Shown here: one piece after another, positions 1-7,875 of the stretch | How the letters are laid out: every line of letters starts with the position of its first letter | Position numbering within the stretch: the stretch's first letter is position 1 | Assembly (NCBI GenBank): GCA_002700845.1 | Contig: PAFA01000022.1 | Span: forward strand, 1 to 56,303 | Source: Phycisphaerae bacterium | GTDB taxonomy: Bacteria; Planctomycetota; Phycisphaerae; Phycisphaerales; SM1A02 | Length of the DNA stretch: 56,303 nt | Direction of reading: 5' to 3' | Notes under the pieces: model-generated | What the model saw: the letters and a program-made list of their open reading frames with translations, nothing else | Databases searched by the model: none | What the model was told of the DNA's origin: nothing | Program-made: the position numbers and the translations under genes

Positions 1-130
1 GGAAGTCCTTGGAGGGCGGCCCCCAAAAGGCTTAAATCAGCCCATCGAGGGGTACTGGATGCAATCGGCCGTGGTGATTGCTGACGATCAAGTCCTTGCC
101 CCCTCGCCGGGTACTCGCTAAACTTGGCGA

Positions 131-165
131 CTCGCCCCATGTCGGGGCAGTTCCCGAGATTTTTT
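131..165 (+). promoter_or_regulatory. Short hairpin and T-run directly before rpsL
   Basis: GCCCC (134-138) can pair with GGGGC (144-148) around a five-base loop, and an outer CTCG/CGAG pairing (131-134 with 155-158) is also possible. A run of Ts follows, immediately before the ATG at 166. The only Shine-Dalgarno-like bases are a weak GAG about 7 nt upstream. The fold could affect S12 translation, but the stem is only five base pairs and this is inference. Bases 1-130 hold no gene I can recognise. Confidence 0.25.
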
Positions 166-543
166 ATGCCAACCACCAATCAACTCATTCGCCGTCCCCG
201 CGAGCAGCAATACTCCAGCTCGAAGTCGCGTGACTTGAAGAACTGTCCGCAACGACGCGGCGTTTGCCTTCAAGTACGAACGGTGACCCCTAAGAAGCCA
301 AACTCCGCACTTCGTAAAGTGTGCCGGGTTCGTCTTTCCAACGGCAACGAAGTTACGGCATACATCGGTGGCGAAGGTCACAACTTGCAAGAGCACTCCA
401 TCGTGCTCGTTCGTGGTGGTCGGGTCCGCGACCTTCCTGGCGTGCGATACCACGTTGTACGTGGAGCACTCGACACCCTCGGAGTGGATGCTCGACGCAA
501 GAGCCGCTCCAAGTACGGCACGAAGAAGCCGAAGGCCAAGTAA
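166..543 (+). CDS. rpsL: 30S ribosomal protein S12
   Basis: S12 of the small ribosomal subunit shapes the decoding centre. The 125-residue product matches the usual bacterial length and aligns with Escherichia coli S12 without gaps through residue 88. It has the [17 protein letters not shown] loop with Lys43, [11 protein letters not shown], and [13 protein letters not shown]. Asp89, the residue methylthiolated by RimO in many bacteria, is present. Position 88 is Arg instead of the common Lys; in other bacteria K88R is a streptomycin-resistance substitution. The ATG at 166 is chosen over an upstream in-frame TTG at 124 because the family N-terminus begins with the residues PTTNQL here. rpsG follows after 105 bases, the usual str-operon order. 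Confidence 0.98.
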   Translation: MPTTNQLIRRPREQQYSSSKSRDLKNCPQRRGVCLQVRTVTPKKPNSALRKVCRVRLSNGNEVTAYIGGEGHNLQEHSIVLVRGGRVRDLPGVRYHVVRGALDTLGVDARRKSRSKYGTKKPKAK

Positions 544-648
544 TCAACCCACTTTTTCTTTTCCCTTCAACACACACAAACAGGGCCAGTAATCGTCAAG
601 CATGACGGTGAACGACTTCTTTAGAAGAGCAGGCCCGGAGGACTCCCC

Positions 649-1143
649 ATGGCTGGACGTATTACCAAAAGTGAAGATCAACTTCGTCCCGACCCGCGCT
701 ACGGCGACAAGGTCGTTTCGAAATTCGTGAACTGCATCATGCTCGGCGGACGCAAGACGGCTGCTGAAGGTTGCCTCTACGGTGCCTTTGACATGATTGA
801 CGGTCGCTTGCAAAAAGAACGACCCGACGGCCTCCCCGCTGATGCCCTCGGCTTCTTCCACCAAGCCCTTGAAAATGTAAAGCCCAACGTTGAAGTCCGC
901 TCCAAGCGGGTCGGCGGTGCGAACTACCAGGTTCCGGTTCCCGTGACCCAACGTCGTCGCCAAGCCTTGGCGTTCCGCTGGATCATCCAAGCCGCCCGAG
1001 CCGAGAAGGGTCGCCCAATGTCCCAGCGTCTGGCCAAGGAATTGTGGGACGCTGCCCGCAACGAAGGCAAGGCCGTGAGCGTACGTGAACAAACCCACCG
1101 GATGGCTGAAGCCAACCGTGCGTTTGCTCACTTCGCCCGCTAA
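649..1143 (+). CDS. rpsG: 30S ribosomal protein S7
   Basis: S7 binds the 3' major domain of 16S rRNA and helps form the exit site. The 164-residue protein is a few residues longer than the Escherichia coli one because of a short insertion near residues 50-65. Hallmarks are VEVRSKRVGGANYQVPVPV and the C-terminal HRMAEANRAFAHF. A GGAGG about 7 nt upstream supports the ATG at 649. It is the last gene of the ribosomal unit: a strong hairpin follows and fusA/tuf are not next, unlike the classic str operon. Confidence 0.98.
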   Translation: MAGRITKSEDQLRPDPRYGDKVVSKFVNCIMLGGRKTAAEGCLYGAFDMIDGRLQKERPDGLPADALGFFHQALENVKPNVEVRSKRVGGANYQVPVPVTQRRRQALAFRWIIQAARAEKGRPMSQRLAKELWDAARNEGKAVSVREQTHRMAEANRAFAHFAR

Positions 1144-1204
1144 AAGCCCAATGGGCTTCAGTTTGAACTCTTCCCGGGACGCCCTTGGCGTCCCGGGCTT
1201 CGTT
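1144..1204 (+). terminator. Terminator hairpin after rpsG
   Basis: An 11-bp perfect GC-rich stem, CCCGGGACGCC (1173-1183) with GGCGTCCCGGG (1187-1197), closes on a three-base loop and is followed by CTTCGTTT. A smaller AAGCCC/GGGCTT hairpin (1144-1158) comes just before it. The U-tract is imperfect, so termination may be partial or Rho-assisted. Confidence 0.7.
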
Positions 1205-1219
1205 TCACATGGGATCGCC

Positions 1220-1225
1220 TAGGCT
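1220..1225 (+). promoter_or_regulatory. TANNNT box (TAGGCT) 7 nt before the ThiF/MoeB-like gene
   Basis: TAGGCT ends 7 nt before the ATG at 1233, and no Shine-Dalgarno lies between. This is the arrangement expected of a -10 box for a leaderless mRNA. Confidence 0.45.
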
Positions 1226-1232
1226 CCATTCC

Positions 1233-2324
1233 ATGATCGTCAACCGGTACCACCGCCAAACACTGCTCGAGGGCATCGGTCAAGAAGGCCAAGACCGGCT
1301 TCAGGCTGCGTCAGTGTTCATCGCCGGGGTAGGGGCCTTGGGCTGTGCTGTAGCCGACCACCTGGTTCGGGCTGGAGTGGGACATATTCGACTCGTTGAT
1401 CGGGATGTTGTGGAACCTACGAACCTGCAAAGGCAGTCCTTGTTTGCCGAGGACGATATTGGTCTACCCAAAGCAATTGCCGCCAAGCAACGACTCTTTG
1501 CGATCAACAAAGAAGTGCGTGTAGAAGCAGTCGTCGATGACCTTCGCCCGGCAGTGGCGACAACCATGATCGAAGACTGCGATGCCATTGCCGACGGGCT
1601 TGATAATTTTGAAACACGATTCCTACTGAACGACCTTTCGGTGAACTTCGGGCTGCCCTACGCCTATGCGGGTGCCGTGGGATACGAAGGCACTGCGGCG
1701 TTCCTCAAGCCATCACCCAAACATCGGAAGCACCTTGCAACGCGTGAAATTTCAGAAGCAGAGTCTGGACCATGCCTGCGTTGCCTTGTTCCAGAGTCAC
1801 CCTCAGACGATCTGACACCGACTTGTGATTCCGCAGGCGTATTGGCACCAGTGATTGCCGTGGTCTCTGGGCTACAGGCAGCAGCATTGATTCAGTATCT
1901 CGCGCAAAGCAATGACCCCCTTCCACATCTGCTCACCCGCTTCGATGCCAGAACCATGCGCATGCACCAGATCAATATCGGCAACGCACGCCGTGAGGAC
2001 TGCGCCACATGCGGGCACGGAAAATTTGAGGCGCTGCATGGCGCTGCAGGAAATAAAGCCACGACCATTTGCGGCCGTGACTTGATACAGCTTCTTCCTG
2101 CATCGCCTCAACCCACCAATCTGGAAGCACTGGCCAATCGACTGGCCCCACACGGGGATTTTGAGCTTCAACCATTTTTGCTTCGGGGCTCACTCACCGA
2201 AGAACTCGATCAAACAGGAAACCCAGTGGGTCTTACTGTTTTTTCTGACGGGCGAGTATTCATCCACGGCACGGTTGATGACCGTCGAGCTCGAGCAATC
2301 AAAAACAGATGGCTCGGCGGCTAA
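1233..2324 (+). CDS. ThiF/MoeB/HesA-family E1-like adenylyltransferase
   Basis: Family members use ATP to adenylate the C-terminal Gly-Gly of a ubiquitin-like sulfur carrier (ThiS, MoaD or similar). The 363-residue protein has the nucleotide-binding GVGALGC (residues 32-38), the RLVDRD acidic strand, the NLQRQ Arg-finger region, DGLDNFETR, paired zinc CxxC motifs (CLRC and CATC) and TCDSAGVLAPV with the candidate catalytic Cys. About 85 C-terminal residues beyond the E1 core end in a small alpha/beta segment (LTVFSDGRVFIHGT), seen in some MoeB/ThiF relatives. No ThiS or MoaD gene is adjacent, so thiamine versus molybdopterin use cannot be settled. The ATG at 1233 fits the family N-terminus (NRYHRQTLLEGIG) and lies after the rpsG hairpin. 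Confidence 0.9.
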   Translation: MIVNRYHRQTLLEGIGQEGQDRLQAASVFIAGVGALGCAVADHLVRAGVGHIRLVDRDVVEPTNLQRQSLFAEDDIGLPKAIAAKQRLFAINKEVRVEAVVDDLRPAVATTMIEDCDAIADGLDNFETRFLLNDLSVNFGLPYAYAGAVGYEGTAAFLKPSPKHRKHLATREISEAESGPCLRCLVPESPSDDLTPTCDSAGVLAPVIAVVSGLQAAALIQYLAQSNDPLPHLLTRFDARTMRMHQINIGNARREDCATCGHGKFEALHGAAGNKATTICGRDLIQLLPASPQPTNLEALANRLAPHGDFELQPFLLRGSLTEELDQTGNPVGLTVFSDGRVFIHGTVDDRRARAIKNRWLGG

Positions 2325-2354
2325 AAAAGCCTTTTGGGAACTTTGGTGGGGATT

Positions 2355-2492
2355 TCAGTCTGCTGAGCTGAAAAAACCGAAGTATGCCGCGGCACCCACA
2401 CCCAGCCAGAGCAGGCCCTTGACCAAGAAAAACACAAAACCAGCAGCCATGAGGCGGCGGAAAAGCGATGGTTGAACAGGGCAGCGAGACAT
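2355..2492 (-). CDS. 45-residue single-span membrane protein
   Basis: This short reading frame is easily missed. It encodes a basic N-terminus (SLFRRL) followed by one hydrophobic helix (about residues 14-41, including GFVFFLVKGLLWLG and GAAAYFGFF) and a four-residue tail. I do not recognise a function; small inner-membrane proteins of this shape often regulate larger complexes, but nothing here shows which. It is convergent with the E1-like gene and divergent from the 816-residue exported protein. There is no Shine-Dalgarno, but a TAATAT box ends 9 nt before the ATG, as in many other genes of this window, which supports its being real. Confidence 0.55.
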   Translation of the reverse strand: MSRCPVQPSLFRRLMAAGFVFFLVKGLLWLGVGAAAYFGFFSSAD

Positions 2493-2501
2493 AGGTAGGA
2501 A

Positions 2502-2507
2502 ATATTA
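2502..2507 (-). promoter_or_regulatory. TANNNT box (TAATAT) 9 nt before the 45-residue gene
   Basis: On the minus strand TAATAT is followed by nine bases and then ATG (2492-2490), with no Shine-Dalgarno. It fits the leaderless-type start pattern. Confidence 0.4.
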
Positions 2508-2540
2508 GCAAATAGGATGATCCTGTCGCATTTCGCCTCG

Positions 2541-2565
2541 TAGGATTGTTCGTCTTCGAGGAGGA
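2541..2565 (+). promoter_or_regulatory. -10-like TAGGAT and strong Shine-Dalgarno for the 816-residue protein
   Basis: TAGGAT (2541-2546) is followed by GAGGAGGA (2558-2565), which ends 7 nt before the ATG at 2573. This gene therefore belongs to the leadered, Shine-Dalgarno class. Confidence 0.45.
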
Positions 2566-2572
2566 ATCGTCC

Positions 2573-5023
2573 ATGCGACACCACATCATCGCCATTGCTT
2601 CTGCTTTTCTTTTTCTGTCCGGTGCTCACGGGCAAGCCTCCTTTGGCACCGCCTCGGATCCGATCACCGGAGCCATGCTTGAACGCTGGTTTTCTGAATT
2701 GGACCTAACCCAGCCCCAACGCCAAGCCGTAGACCAGTTTCACGCGGTGTACCTGAATGAATTTCAGGAGGTTCGAGGCGATGAGATTGAAGATGTTGCT
2801 GGCCGGGGTGGAATCTTTGGTGCGATATTTGGCGGCGGAGATGTCAATGCAATGTTCCGCGATATCGATCAACTTCGCGATGAGATTGAAGATGTCGACG
2901 AAACCTTCATCGAGCAAATTCGACCACTGCTCTCCGAGAGTCAAATGCCCGTCCTTGATCGGGTCGCCGCGAGACGTGATCGAGTTCGACGTGCAGGAGG
3001 GCCACTGGCGCTCTTGCGGTTTGCCAACCCCGCTGGCTTGGCCGATCTCTCCGCATTGGTACCCGTGGCAAGTCTGTCAGATCCTTCGGTTGGACCGATC
3101 TTAAACGAGTACGAAACCGAACTTGCCGACCGCTTTGAGCGGCTCGAACGAACGGCGAAAACGGCCTTTAATACATTCGCGGACACCATGGCTGACCTTC
3201 GAGAGTCAACCGATGACCGCCGCGCAATGTTCCAGGAGATGCAAAACGTGATGGCTGACGCGTCTCTTCCAGTTGTACGAGAGGCCACATCCATCTCTGG
3301 TTTGCACCGAGAGACTCTTCCTGAGCTTGAATTTGCCCTTGGCCAAGACGCTGGCGATGAATTGCGAGCGCAATGGCTGGACGCGTGCTACAGAGAAGTT
3401 GCTCGCGAAGAAAACAATGTTCGCCGTCGATTCCTTTCAGCATTGCAGCTCTCAGATCTGGACGCAGAAACCCGAAGTTTGGTCGAAGCCACATGGATTG
3501 ACTGGCGAGAGAAACTTCGCACTGCCGCCAAACCCATGCTTGATGCGGTGGATGCGACCCGGGCCGAAGCATCACTGATGAGCTTTGGTCGTGGTCGTGG
3601 CGGTGGTGGTATTCCTGAAACCCTCGAAGAACGTCAAGAAAACATTGCGGAGCGAGCCATTGAGGAACTCACCATGCTCATCGGCGAGGCGCGTTACGAA
3701 AAACTCAACGAACGCAATCAACAAGCCGACCGTGGCCGGCGACGTGGTGGCCGGCGTATGCAAGCGCCTGAACCCAAAGCCACTTTGAAGGTCAAGCCCG
3801 GACCCACCGCGATGACCACACTCTTTGATGTGGCCATACCAGCCGAGGGTCCTGATGGATTCTTGTCTGGACCAATCGCAATCACTCCCCTGATTGATGG
3901 CATTCGGTTCGTCCGACCCGCCGCCGACCAAGACACCTTCAACACGGTCCGAACCTTCCACGAGTCGTATCAACTGGACTGGGATGCTGAAGTCACTGAT
4001 GAACTCAAGAAGATCATCGAGACCCGCGCCACCCAGTGGAACTGGGATCGAGAACGTGGCCTAGAAGGGCCAAGCACTTCAGAAATTGGTGAACTTTCTG
4101 ATGCAAGGCGTACCTTGGCACAAGTGCAATCTCGACTTGACGGTGACTTGTTTGAACTGCTCAACGCCGTCGTCGTAGAGACCGCTGAAGAACGTGCGCG
4201 CTTTGATGTGCTTCGGGGCATCCGCAATCGACAACGGCTTGCCGCCCGTGGACTGACCGCTTCGGGAACGGATCGAATCTTGTCCGGCCTTGACCTGCCA
4301 AAAGCGAACCCCTCTGATGCCATCGCCATGTTGGTCGTCCGACAACCCGAATCGGCCGCTATTGCAGAGGCAACCTTTGGCCAAGAACTCACAGATACGT
4401 TCCAAATGCGGTGGGAAGCCAAACTTGAAGCCGTTGATGCTGGCCAGCGTGCCATCGCCAATGTGCTCACTGAAGTGGGTGATCCTGCTGACCGCCGAGT
4501 GTGGGAATCGATCGGTGTAGCCCTCAGTGAGGTTTCTCGAACCAAAGTCAGTGATCTTCGCGAGTACGACGAGACCGTTCGAGAACAAAATGACGACGTC
4601 ATTCGCTCGGTGACCAAATCTATGGCTCCTGAAGCCGCTGAATCCTTGCGGCGGGACCTCGCCAAGTTGACTCGACCTGAAGTCTGGATCGACAAGGAGT
4701 CACCGGAAGCCGCACTGCTTCGGGCATCCTCGTTAGGCGACCTCACTGCTGGGATCCGAGAGCAAGTGGCCGAGCTTCTGGAATCATGGCGTGACATCTG
4801 GAACCCTGCTTCCCTGGAAATGTCCGACACGATGGACCGACACGAAACCGAGGAGCCAGTGAGTGGGCGTCCTGGTTTTGTCAACCGAATGGAGCAACAG
4901 CGTGAACTCGACGCCATTCGTTTTCGCCGCACCGAAGCCAACCAACGGGCCCTTCGAGGTCTTCGAGACTTGCTGACCCCAATGCAACTTTCAGAAGTTG
5001 GCGTCTTGGTAAACGAAGGCTAA
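2573..5023 (+). CDS. Exported helical-repeat protein of unknown function (816 residues)
   Basis: Not recognised as a named family. Residues 1-20 form a signal peptide (hydrophobic AIASAFLFLSG core, then AHG-Q), so the mature protein should be outside the cytoplasm. The rest is charged, almost Cys-free and predicted helical. Segments resembling helical hairpins recur, for example LDLTQPQRQAVDQF near the start, PLLSESQMPVLDRV, and LLTPMQLSEVGVL at the very C-terminus, suggesting duplicated units with an L(T/S)xxQ signature like that of small periplasmic Spy/CpxP proteins. A Gly/Arg-rich linker (GRGRGGGG, then RGRRRGGRR) divides the two halves near residues 345-400. The strong Shine-Dalgarno decides the ATG at 2573. 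panB starts 23 nt downstream. Confidence 0.85.
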   Translation: MRHHIIAIASAFLFLSGAHGQASFGTASDPITGAMLERWFSELDLTQPQRQAVDQFHAVYLNEFQEVRGDEIEDVAGRGGIFGAIFGGGDVNAMFRDIDQLRDEIEDVDETFIEQIRPLLSESQMPVLDRVAARRDRVRRAGGPLALLRFANPAGLADLSALVPVASLSDPSVGPILNEYETELADRFERLERTAKTAFNTFADTMADLRESTDDRRAMFQEMQNVMADASLPVVREATSISGLHRETLPELEFALGQDAGDELRAQWLDACYREVAREENNVRRRFLSALQLSDLDAETRSLVEATWIDWREKLRTAAKPMLDAVDATRAEASLMSFGRGRGGGGIPETLEERQENIAERAIEELTMLIGEARYEKLNERNQQADRGRRRGGRRMQAPEPKATLKVKPGPTAMTTLFDVAIPAEGPDGFLSGPIAITPLIDGIRFVRPAADQDTFNTVRTFHESYQLDWDAEVTDELKKIIETRATQWNWDRERGLEGPSTSEIGELSDARRTLAQVQSRLDGDLFELLNAVVVETAEERARFDVLRGIRNRQRLAARGLTASGTDRILSGLDLPKANPSDAIAMLVVRQPESAAIAEATFGQELTDTFQMRWEAKLEAVDAGQRAIANVLTEVGDPADRRVWESIGVALSEVSRTKVSDLREYDETVREQNDDVIRSVTKSMAPEAAESLRRDLAKLTRPEVWIDKESPEAALLRASSLGDLTAGIREQVAELLESWRDIWNPASLEMSDTMDRHETEEPVSGRPGFVNRMEQQRELDAIRFRRTEANQRALRGLRDLLTPMQLSEVGVLVNEG

Positions 5024-5034
5024 GCCTTCGCCCG

Positions 5035-5040
5035 TACCAT
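5035..5040 (+). promoter_or_regulatory. TANNNT box (TACCAT) 6 nt before panB
   Basis: TACCAT preceded by G, six bases before the ATG at 5047, with no Shine-Dalgarno; leaderless-type arrangement. Confidence 0.4.
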
Positions 5041-5046
5041 GATCCC

Positions 5047-5874
5047 ATGAGCACGGCGGAACAATCCACTCGACCTAGCCTTCGGACCTTTCGGAGGCGG
5101 AATCCTGAGGAGGCGCCATTTGCCTGTCTCACGGCATACGACGCCCTAACCGCAGGGCATCTGGCCCAAGCAGGTATTCCATTGCTGCTGGTCGGAGACT
5201 CCCTGGCCCAAGTGGCTTTGGGCTATCCGGATACCACCCATGTCCCCCTGGACATCATGGTGGCGTTAACCGCCGCAGTGCGCCGTGGGGCACCAAATGT
5301 GTTTGTAATGGCCGACCTCCCATTCTTGGCGGCCCTTACCGAGGAAGATGCATTGCGTGCGGCAGCCCGATTCGTCACCGAGGGTGGAGCCGATGCCGTC
5401 AAAATTGAAATGGACGACAGTCGGACTGGGTGGGTTCAATCACTGGCCGATGCCGGGATCGCGACCGTACCGCACCTTGGATGCCGACCACAACATGTCA
5501 AAAAGGATGGCGGCTATCTCGTCGCCGGAAAGACTGAAGTGGATCGGCAACAGTTGGCGTCCACAGCAAAAAATATGGAAGCAGCTGGCGCCGTGATGTT
5601 GCTCCTTGAAGCCGCAACTCCGGAAGCCGCCAAAGCAATCCGCGCGGTCACGAGCATTCCCCTCATCGGCTGCGGAGCGGGACCCGACTGTGATGGACAA
5701 ATTGTGGTCACCGCCGACCTCCTCGGTCTGACCCCGCGGCAGCCCAGTTTTGCACCTCCGATTGTTGATGGAAGAGGTCCTCTGCACGCAATGGCACAAA
5801 CCTGGATCAGCCAGGTCAGCAGTCGTGAGGCAGGCGGCGCCTATCAAGCAACTGATACTGGTAAAAGCACATGA
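5047..5874 (+). CDS. panB: 3-methyl-2-oxobutanoate hydroxymethyltransferase
   Basis: PanB transfers a hydroxymethyl group from 5,10-methylenetetrahydrofolate to alpha-ketoisovalerate, giving ketopantoate, the first committed step to pantothenate and CoA. The 275-residue protein (family about 260-270) has TAYDALTA, VGDSLAQ with metal ligand Asp51, MADLPF with Asp90, VKIE with Glu121, HLGCRPQHV, LLLEAATPE with likely catalytic Glu188, and IPLIGCGAGPDCDGQI. All key residues are kept. The stop overlaps the next start (ATGA), so it is translationally coupled to an HtrA-type protease, an unusual partner. No panC or panD is nearby. Confidence 0.96.
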   Translation: MSTAEQSTRPSLRTFRRRNPEEAPFACLTAYDALTAGHLAQAGIPLLLVGDSLAQVALGYPDTTHVPLDIMVALTAAVRRGAPNVFVMADLPFLAALTEEDALRAAARFVTEGGADAVKIEMDDSRTGWVQSLADAGIATVPHLGCRPQHVKKDGGYLVAGKTEVDRQQLASTAKNMEAAGAVMLLLEAATPEAAKAIRAVTSIPLIGCGAGPDCDGQIVVTADLLGLTPRQPSFAPPIVDGRGPLHAMAQTWISQVSSREAGGAYQATDTGKST

Positions 5875-7007
5875 GTGGGACCCTCCGGGTTCGACCCGCC
5901 TATCTCACACTTGGCATAACCGGCCTGGTGCTCTGGCTTGGACCTGATTTTGCGGCCAAAGTCGAATACGCTCGAACCAAGGCACGCGTTGAAGCAATGC
6001 GTGATGGTCCCGCCGACACGGCGCTCAAAATGGCGAGTGACGCTGGGGTTCTTCTCACCCAGCAAGTTTCACCCTCCGTCGTACACATTACTTCGATCGT
6101 TGTTTCCTCTTCCTTTGACAGCCGAGGCCGCAGCCAGCGGCGAGAAGAAGTCTCCAATGGCTCGGGCTGGATCTGGGATGAAGACGGACACATCGTGACC
6201 AACGAGCACGTCATCCGCGGCGCAAAGTCCATCGAGATCCAGTTGGAAACCGGTGATATACGAAGAGCTACGGTTCAGGGGACTGACCCAGCAACAGATA
6301 TTGCGGTCCTTAAACTCGACGGCAGTCGCCTGCTTCCGGCCGAACGTGCGGATAAAGCACCACCCGCCGGAACGACTATTTTTGCTTTTGGCTCCCCACT
6401 GGAATTAAAATTCAGTGTTTCGAGTGGCATTGTCAGTGGATTGGGCCGCACCGCCGGCATCCGCAGCGGAGCCGGACCAACCTTTGAGGACTTCCTTCAA
6501 ATTGACGCCCCAATCAATCCTGGCAACTCCGGGGGGCCAGTGACCGACACCCTTGGTCGAGTGGTTGGCATGAGTACGGCGGTTGCGGACCAAGACACGG
6601 GCCCTGGGGTGGGTTTGGCGGTCCCAATTGAGTTGATCGAAAGAGTGGTCCCAGATCTCATCGATTACGGTCGGACCGTTCACGCCATGTTGGGCGTGCA
6701 ATTTCCTCGACAAGTTCGATCCGATCAAGCGGCATTCCTGGAGCAAGTCGGCCTTGATCGACCCGCAGCACCCCTGCAGAGGGTCATTCCCAATGGGCCC
6801 GCTGACCAGGCTGGCATTCGGGCCGGAGATCTGATTCTGTCTATTAATGGCCGAGTTACGCAAAATGGCAACGAGGTCAAAGGACGGCTTGGATCTGCCA
6901 AACCGAATGAAACCGTCACGGTTGAAATTTTCCGCCCCAGAACCCAAGAAACCCTTCTGGTTGACGTGGTGCTGGGTGATGCCCGGAGTTTGACGACACG
7001 TCCTTGA
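5871..7007 (+). CDS. HtrA/DegP-type serine protease with one PDZ domain
   Basis: S1C-family proteases degrade misfolded envelope proteins. The 378-residue protein has an N-terminal hydrophobic segment (about residues 10-28) acting as anchor or signal, a trypsin-like domain (about 60-260) and one PDZ domain (about 265-370). The triad is complete: His113 in TNEHVI, Asp143 in DPATDIAVLKL, Ser220 in NPGNSGGPV. PDZ features include GPADQAGIRAGDLILSINGR. A single PDZ makes it DegS-like in architecture. It overlaps panB by 4 nt; thyA begins 20 nt downstream. Confidence 0.93.
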   Translation: MSGTLRVRPAYLTLGITGLVLWLGPDFAAKVEYARTKARVEAMRDGPADTALKMASDAGVLLTQQVSPSVVHITSIVVSSSFDSRGRSQRREEVSNGSGWIWDEDGHIVTNEHVIRGAKSIEIQLETGDIRRATVQGTDPATDIAVLKLDGSRLLPAERADKAPPAGTTIFAFGSPLELKFSVSSGIVSGLGRTAGIRSGAGPTFEDFLQIDAPINPGNSGGPVTDTLGRVVGMSTAVADQDTGPGVGLAVPIELIERVVPDLIDYGRTVHAMLGVQFPRQVRSDQAAFLEQVGLDRPAAPLQRVIPNGPADQAGIRAGDLILSINGRVTQNGNEVKGRLGSAKPNETVTVEIFRPRTQETLLVDVVLGDARSLTTRP

Positions 7008-7027
7008 GCGGGGACACTCCGTAACCG

Positions 7028-7822
7028 ATGGATGCCTATCTCAAACTGCTGCAGGAAGTGATGGATCATGGCGCTGTGCGAGAGGACCGAACCGGGGTGG
7101 GGACGCGTGGTGTCTTTGGACGACAGCTTCGATTTGACTTGTCAGATGGGTTTCCCTTGGTCACGACCAAGAAAATCCATCTCAAATCTGTGATTGTGGA
7201 ACTCCTGTGGTTTCTTCGCGGGGACACCAATGTGAAGTGGCTGCAGGAACGCGGGGTCCGGATTTGGAATGATTGGGCCGATGATGATGGCAATTTGGGC
7301 CCTGTCTACGGACAGCAATGGCGGGCCTTCCCGACTCCAAATGGCGACTCAGTAGACCAAATTGCCCAACTGGTCGAGAATATTCAGAAATCGCCTCACT
7401 CCCGCCGACACATGGTGTGCGCGTGGAACCCTGGCCAAATTGAGGATATGGCGTTGCCCCCATGCCACGCCCTGTTCCAATTCCACGTCCAAGACGATCG
7501 CCTGTCCTGCCAGCTGTACCAGAGGTCCGCGGACCTATTCTTGGGCGTACCGTTCAATATCGCCTCTTATGCCCTGCTCACCATGATGCTGGCCCAAGTG
7601 ACCGGTCTCAAACCAGGTGATTTTGTGCACACTTTCGGAGATGCCCACCTGTACGAGAATCACCTCGACCAGGCCCGGGAACAACTGACCAGAACCCCCC
7701 GACCAAAGCCCACCATGCGCCTCAATCCCAAGATCAGCCGACTCGAGGACTTCACCGAGGATGATTTTGAACTCGAGGGCTACGATCCGCTCCCCCACAT
7801 TAAAGCTCCAGTTGCCGTCTAG
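7028..7822 (+). CDS. thyA: Thymidylate synthase
   Basis: ThyA methylates dUMP to dTMP with methylenetetrahydrofolate, yielding dihydrofolate. The length, 264 residues, equals that of Escherichia coli ThyA, and the catalytic Cys falls at the same number, Cys146 in [10 protein letters not shown]. Other hallmarks are DRTGVGT with Arg21 near the phosphate, WNDWAD, YGQQWR, SRRHMV and [19 protein letters not shown]. No folA adjoins it. It follows the protease after 20 nt and may be in the same unit; PanB uses the same folate cofactor pool. Confidence 0.98.
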   Translation: MDAYLKLLQEVMDHGAVREDRTGVGTRGVFGRQLRFDLSDGFPLVTTKKIHLKSVIVELLWFLRGDTNVKWLQERGVRIWNDWADDDGNLGPVYGQQWRAFPTPNGDSVDQIAQLVENIQKSPHSRRHMVCAWNPGQIEDMALPPCHALFQFHVQDDRLSCQLYQRSADLFLGVPFNIASYALLTMMLAQVTGLKPGDFVHTFGDAHLYENHLDQAREQLTRTPRPKPTMRLNPKISRLEDFTEDDFELEGYDPLPHIKAPVAV

Positions 7823-7875
7823 TTCGACTTCAGGCGTGTCAAAGATGGGCCGATATGTGGACCGAAGGAATCACC

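Noticed and set aside
1144-1158. AAGCCC/GGGCTT hairpin after rpsG as the main terminator
   Set aside because: The stem is only six pairs and lacks a T-run; the 11-bp hairpin just downstream is the better candidate.
3970-4941. A 323-codon minus-strand frame, Ser/Arg-rich
   Set aside because: Typical mirror of a GC-rich gene; the plus-strand 816-residue frame has a signal peptide and strong Shine-Dalgarno.
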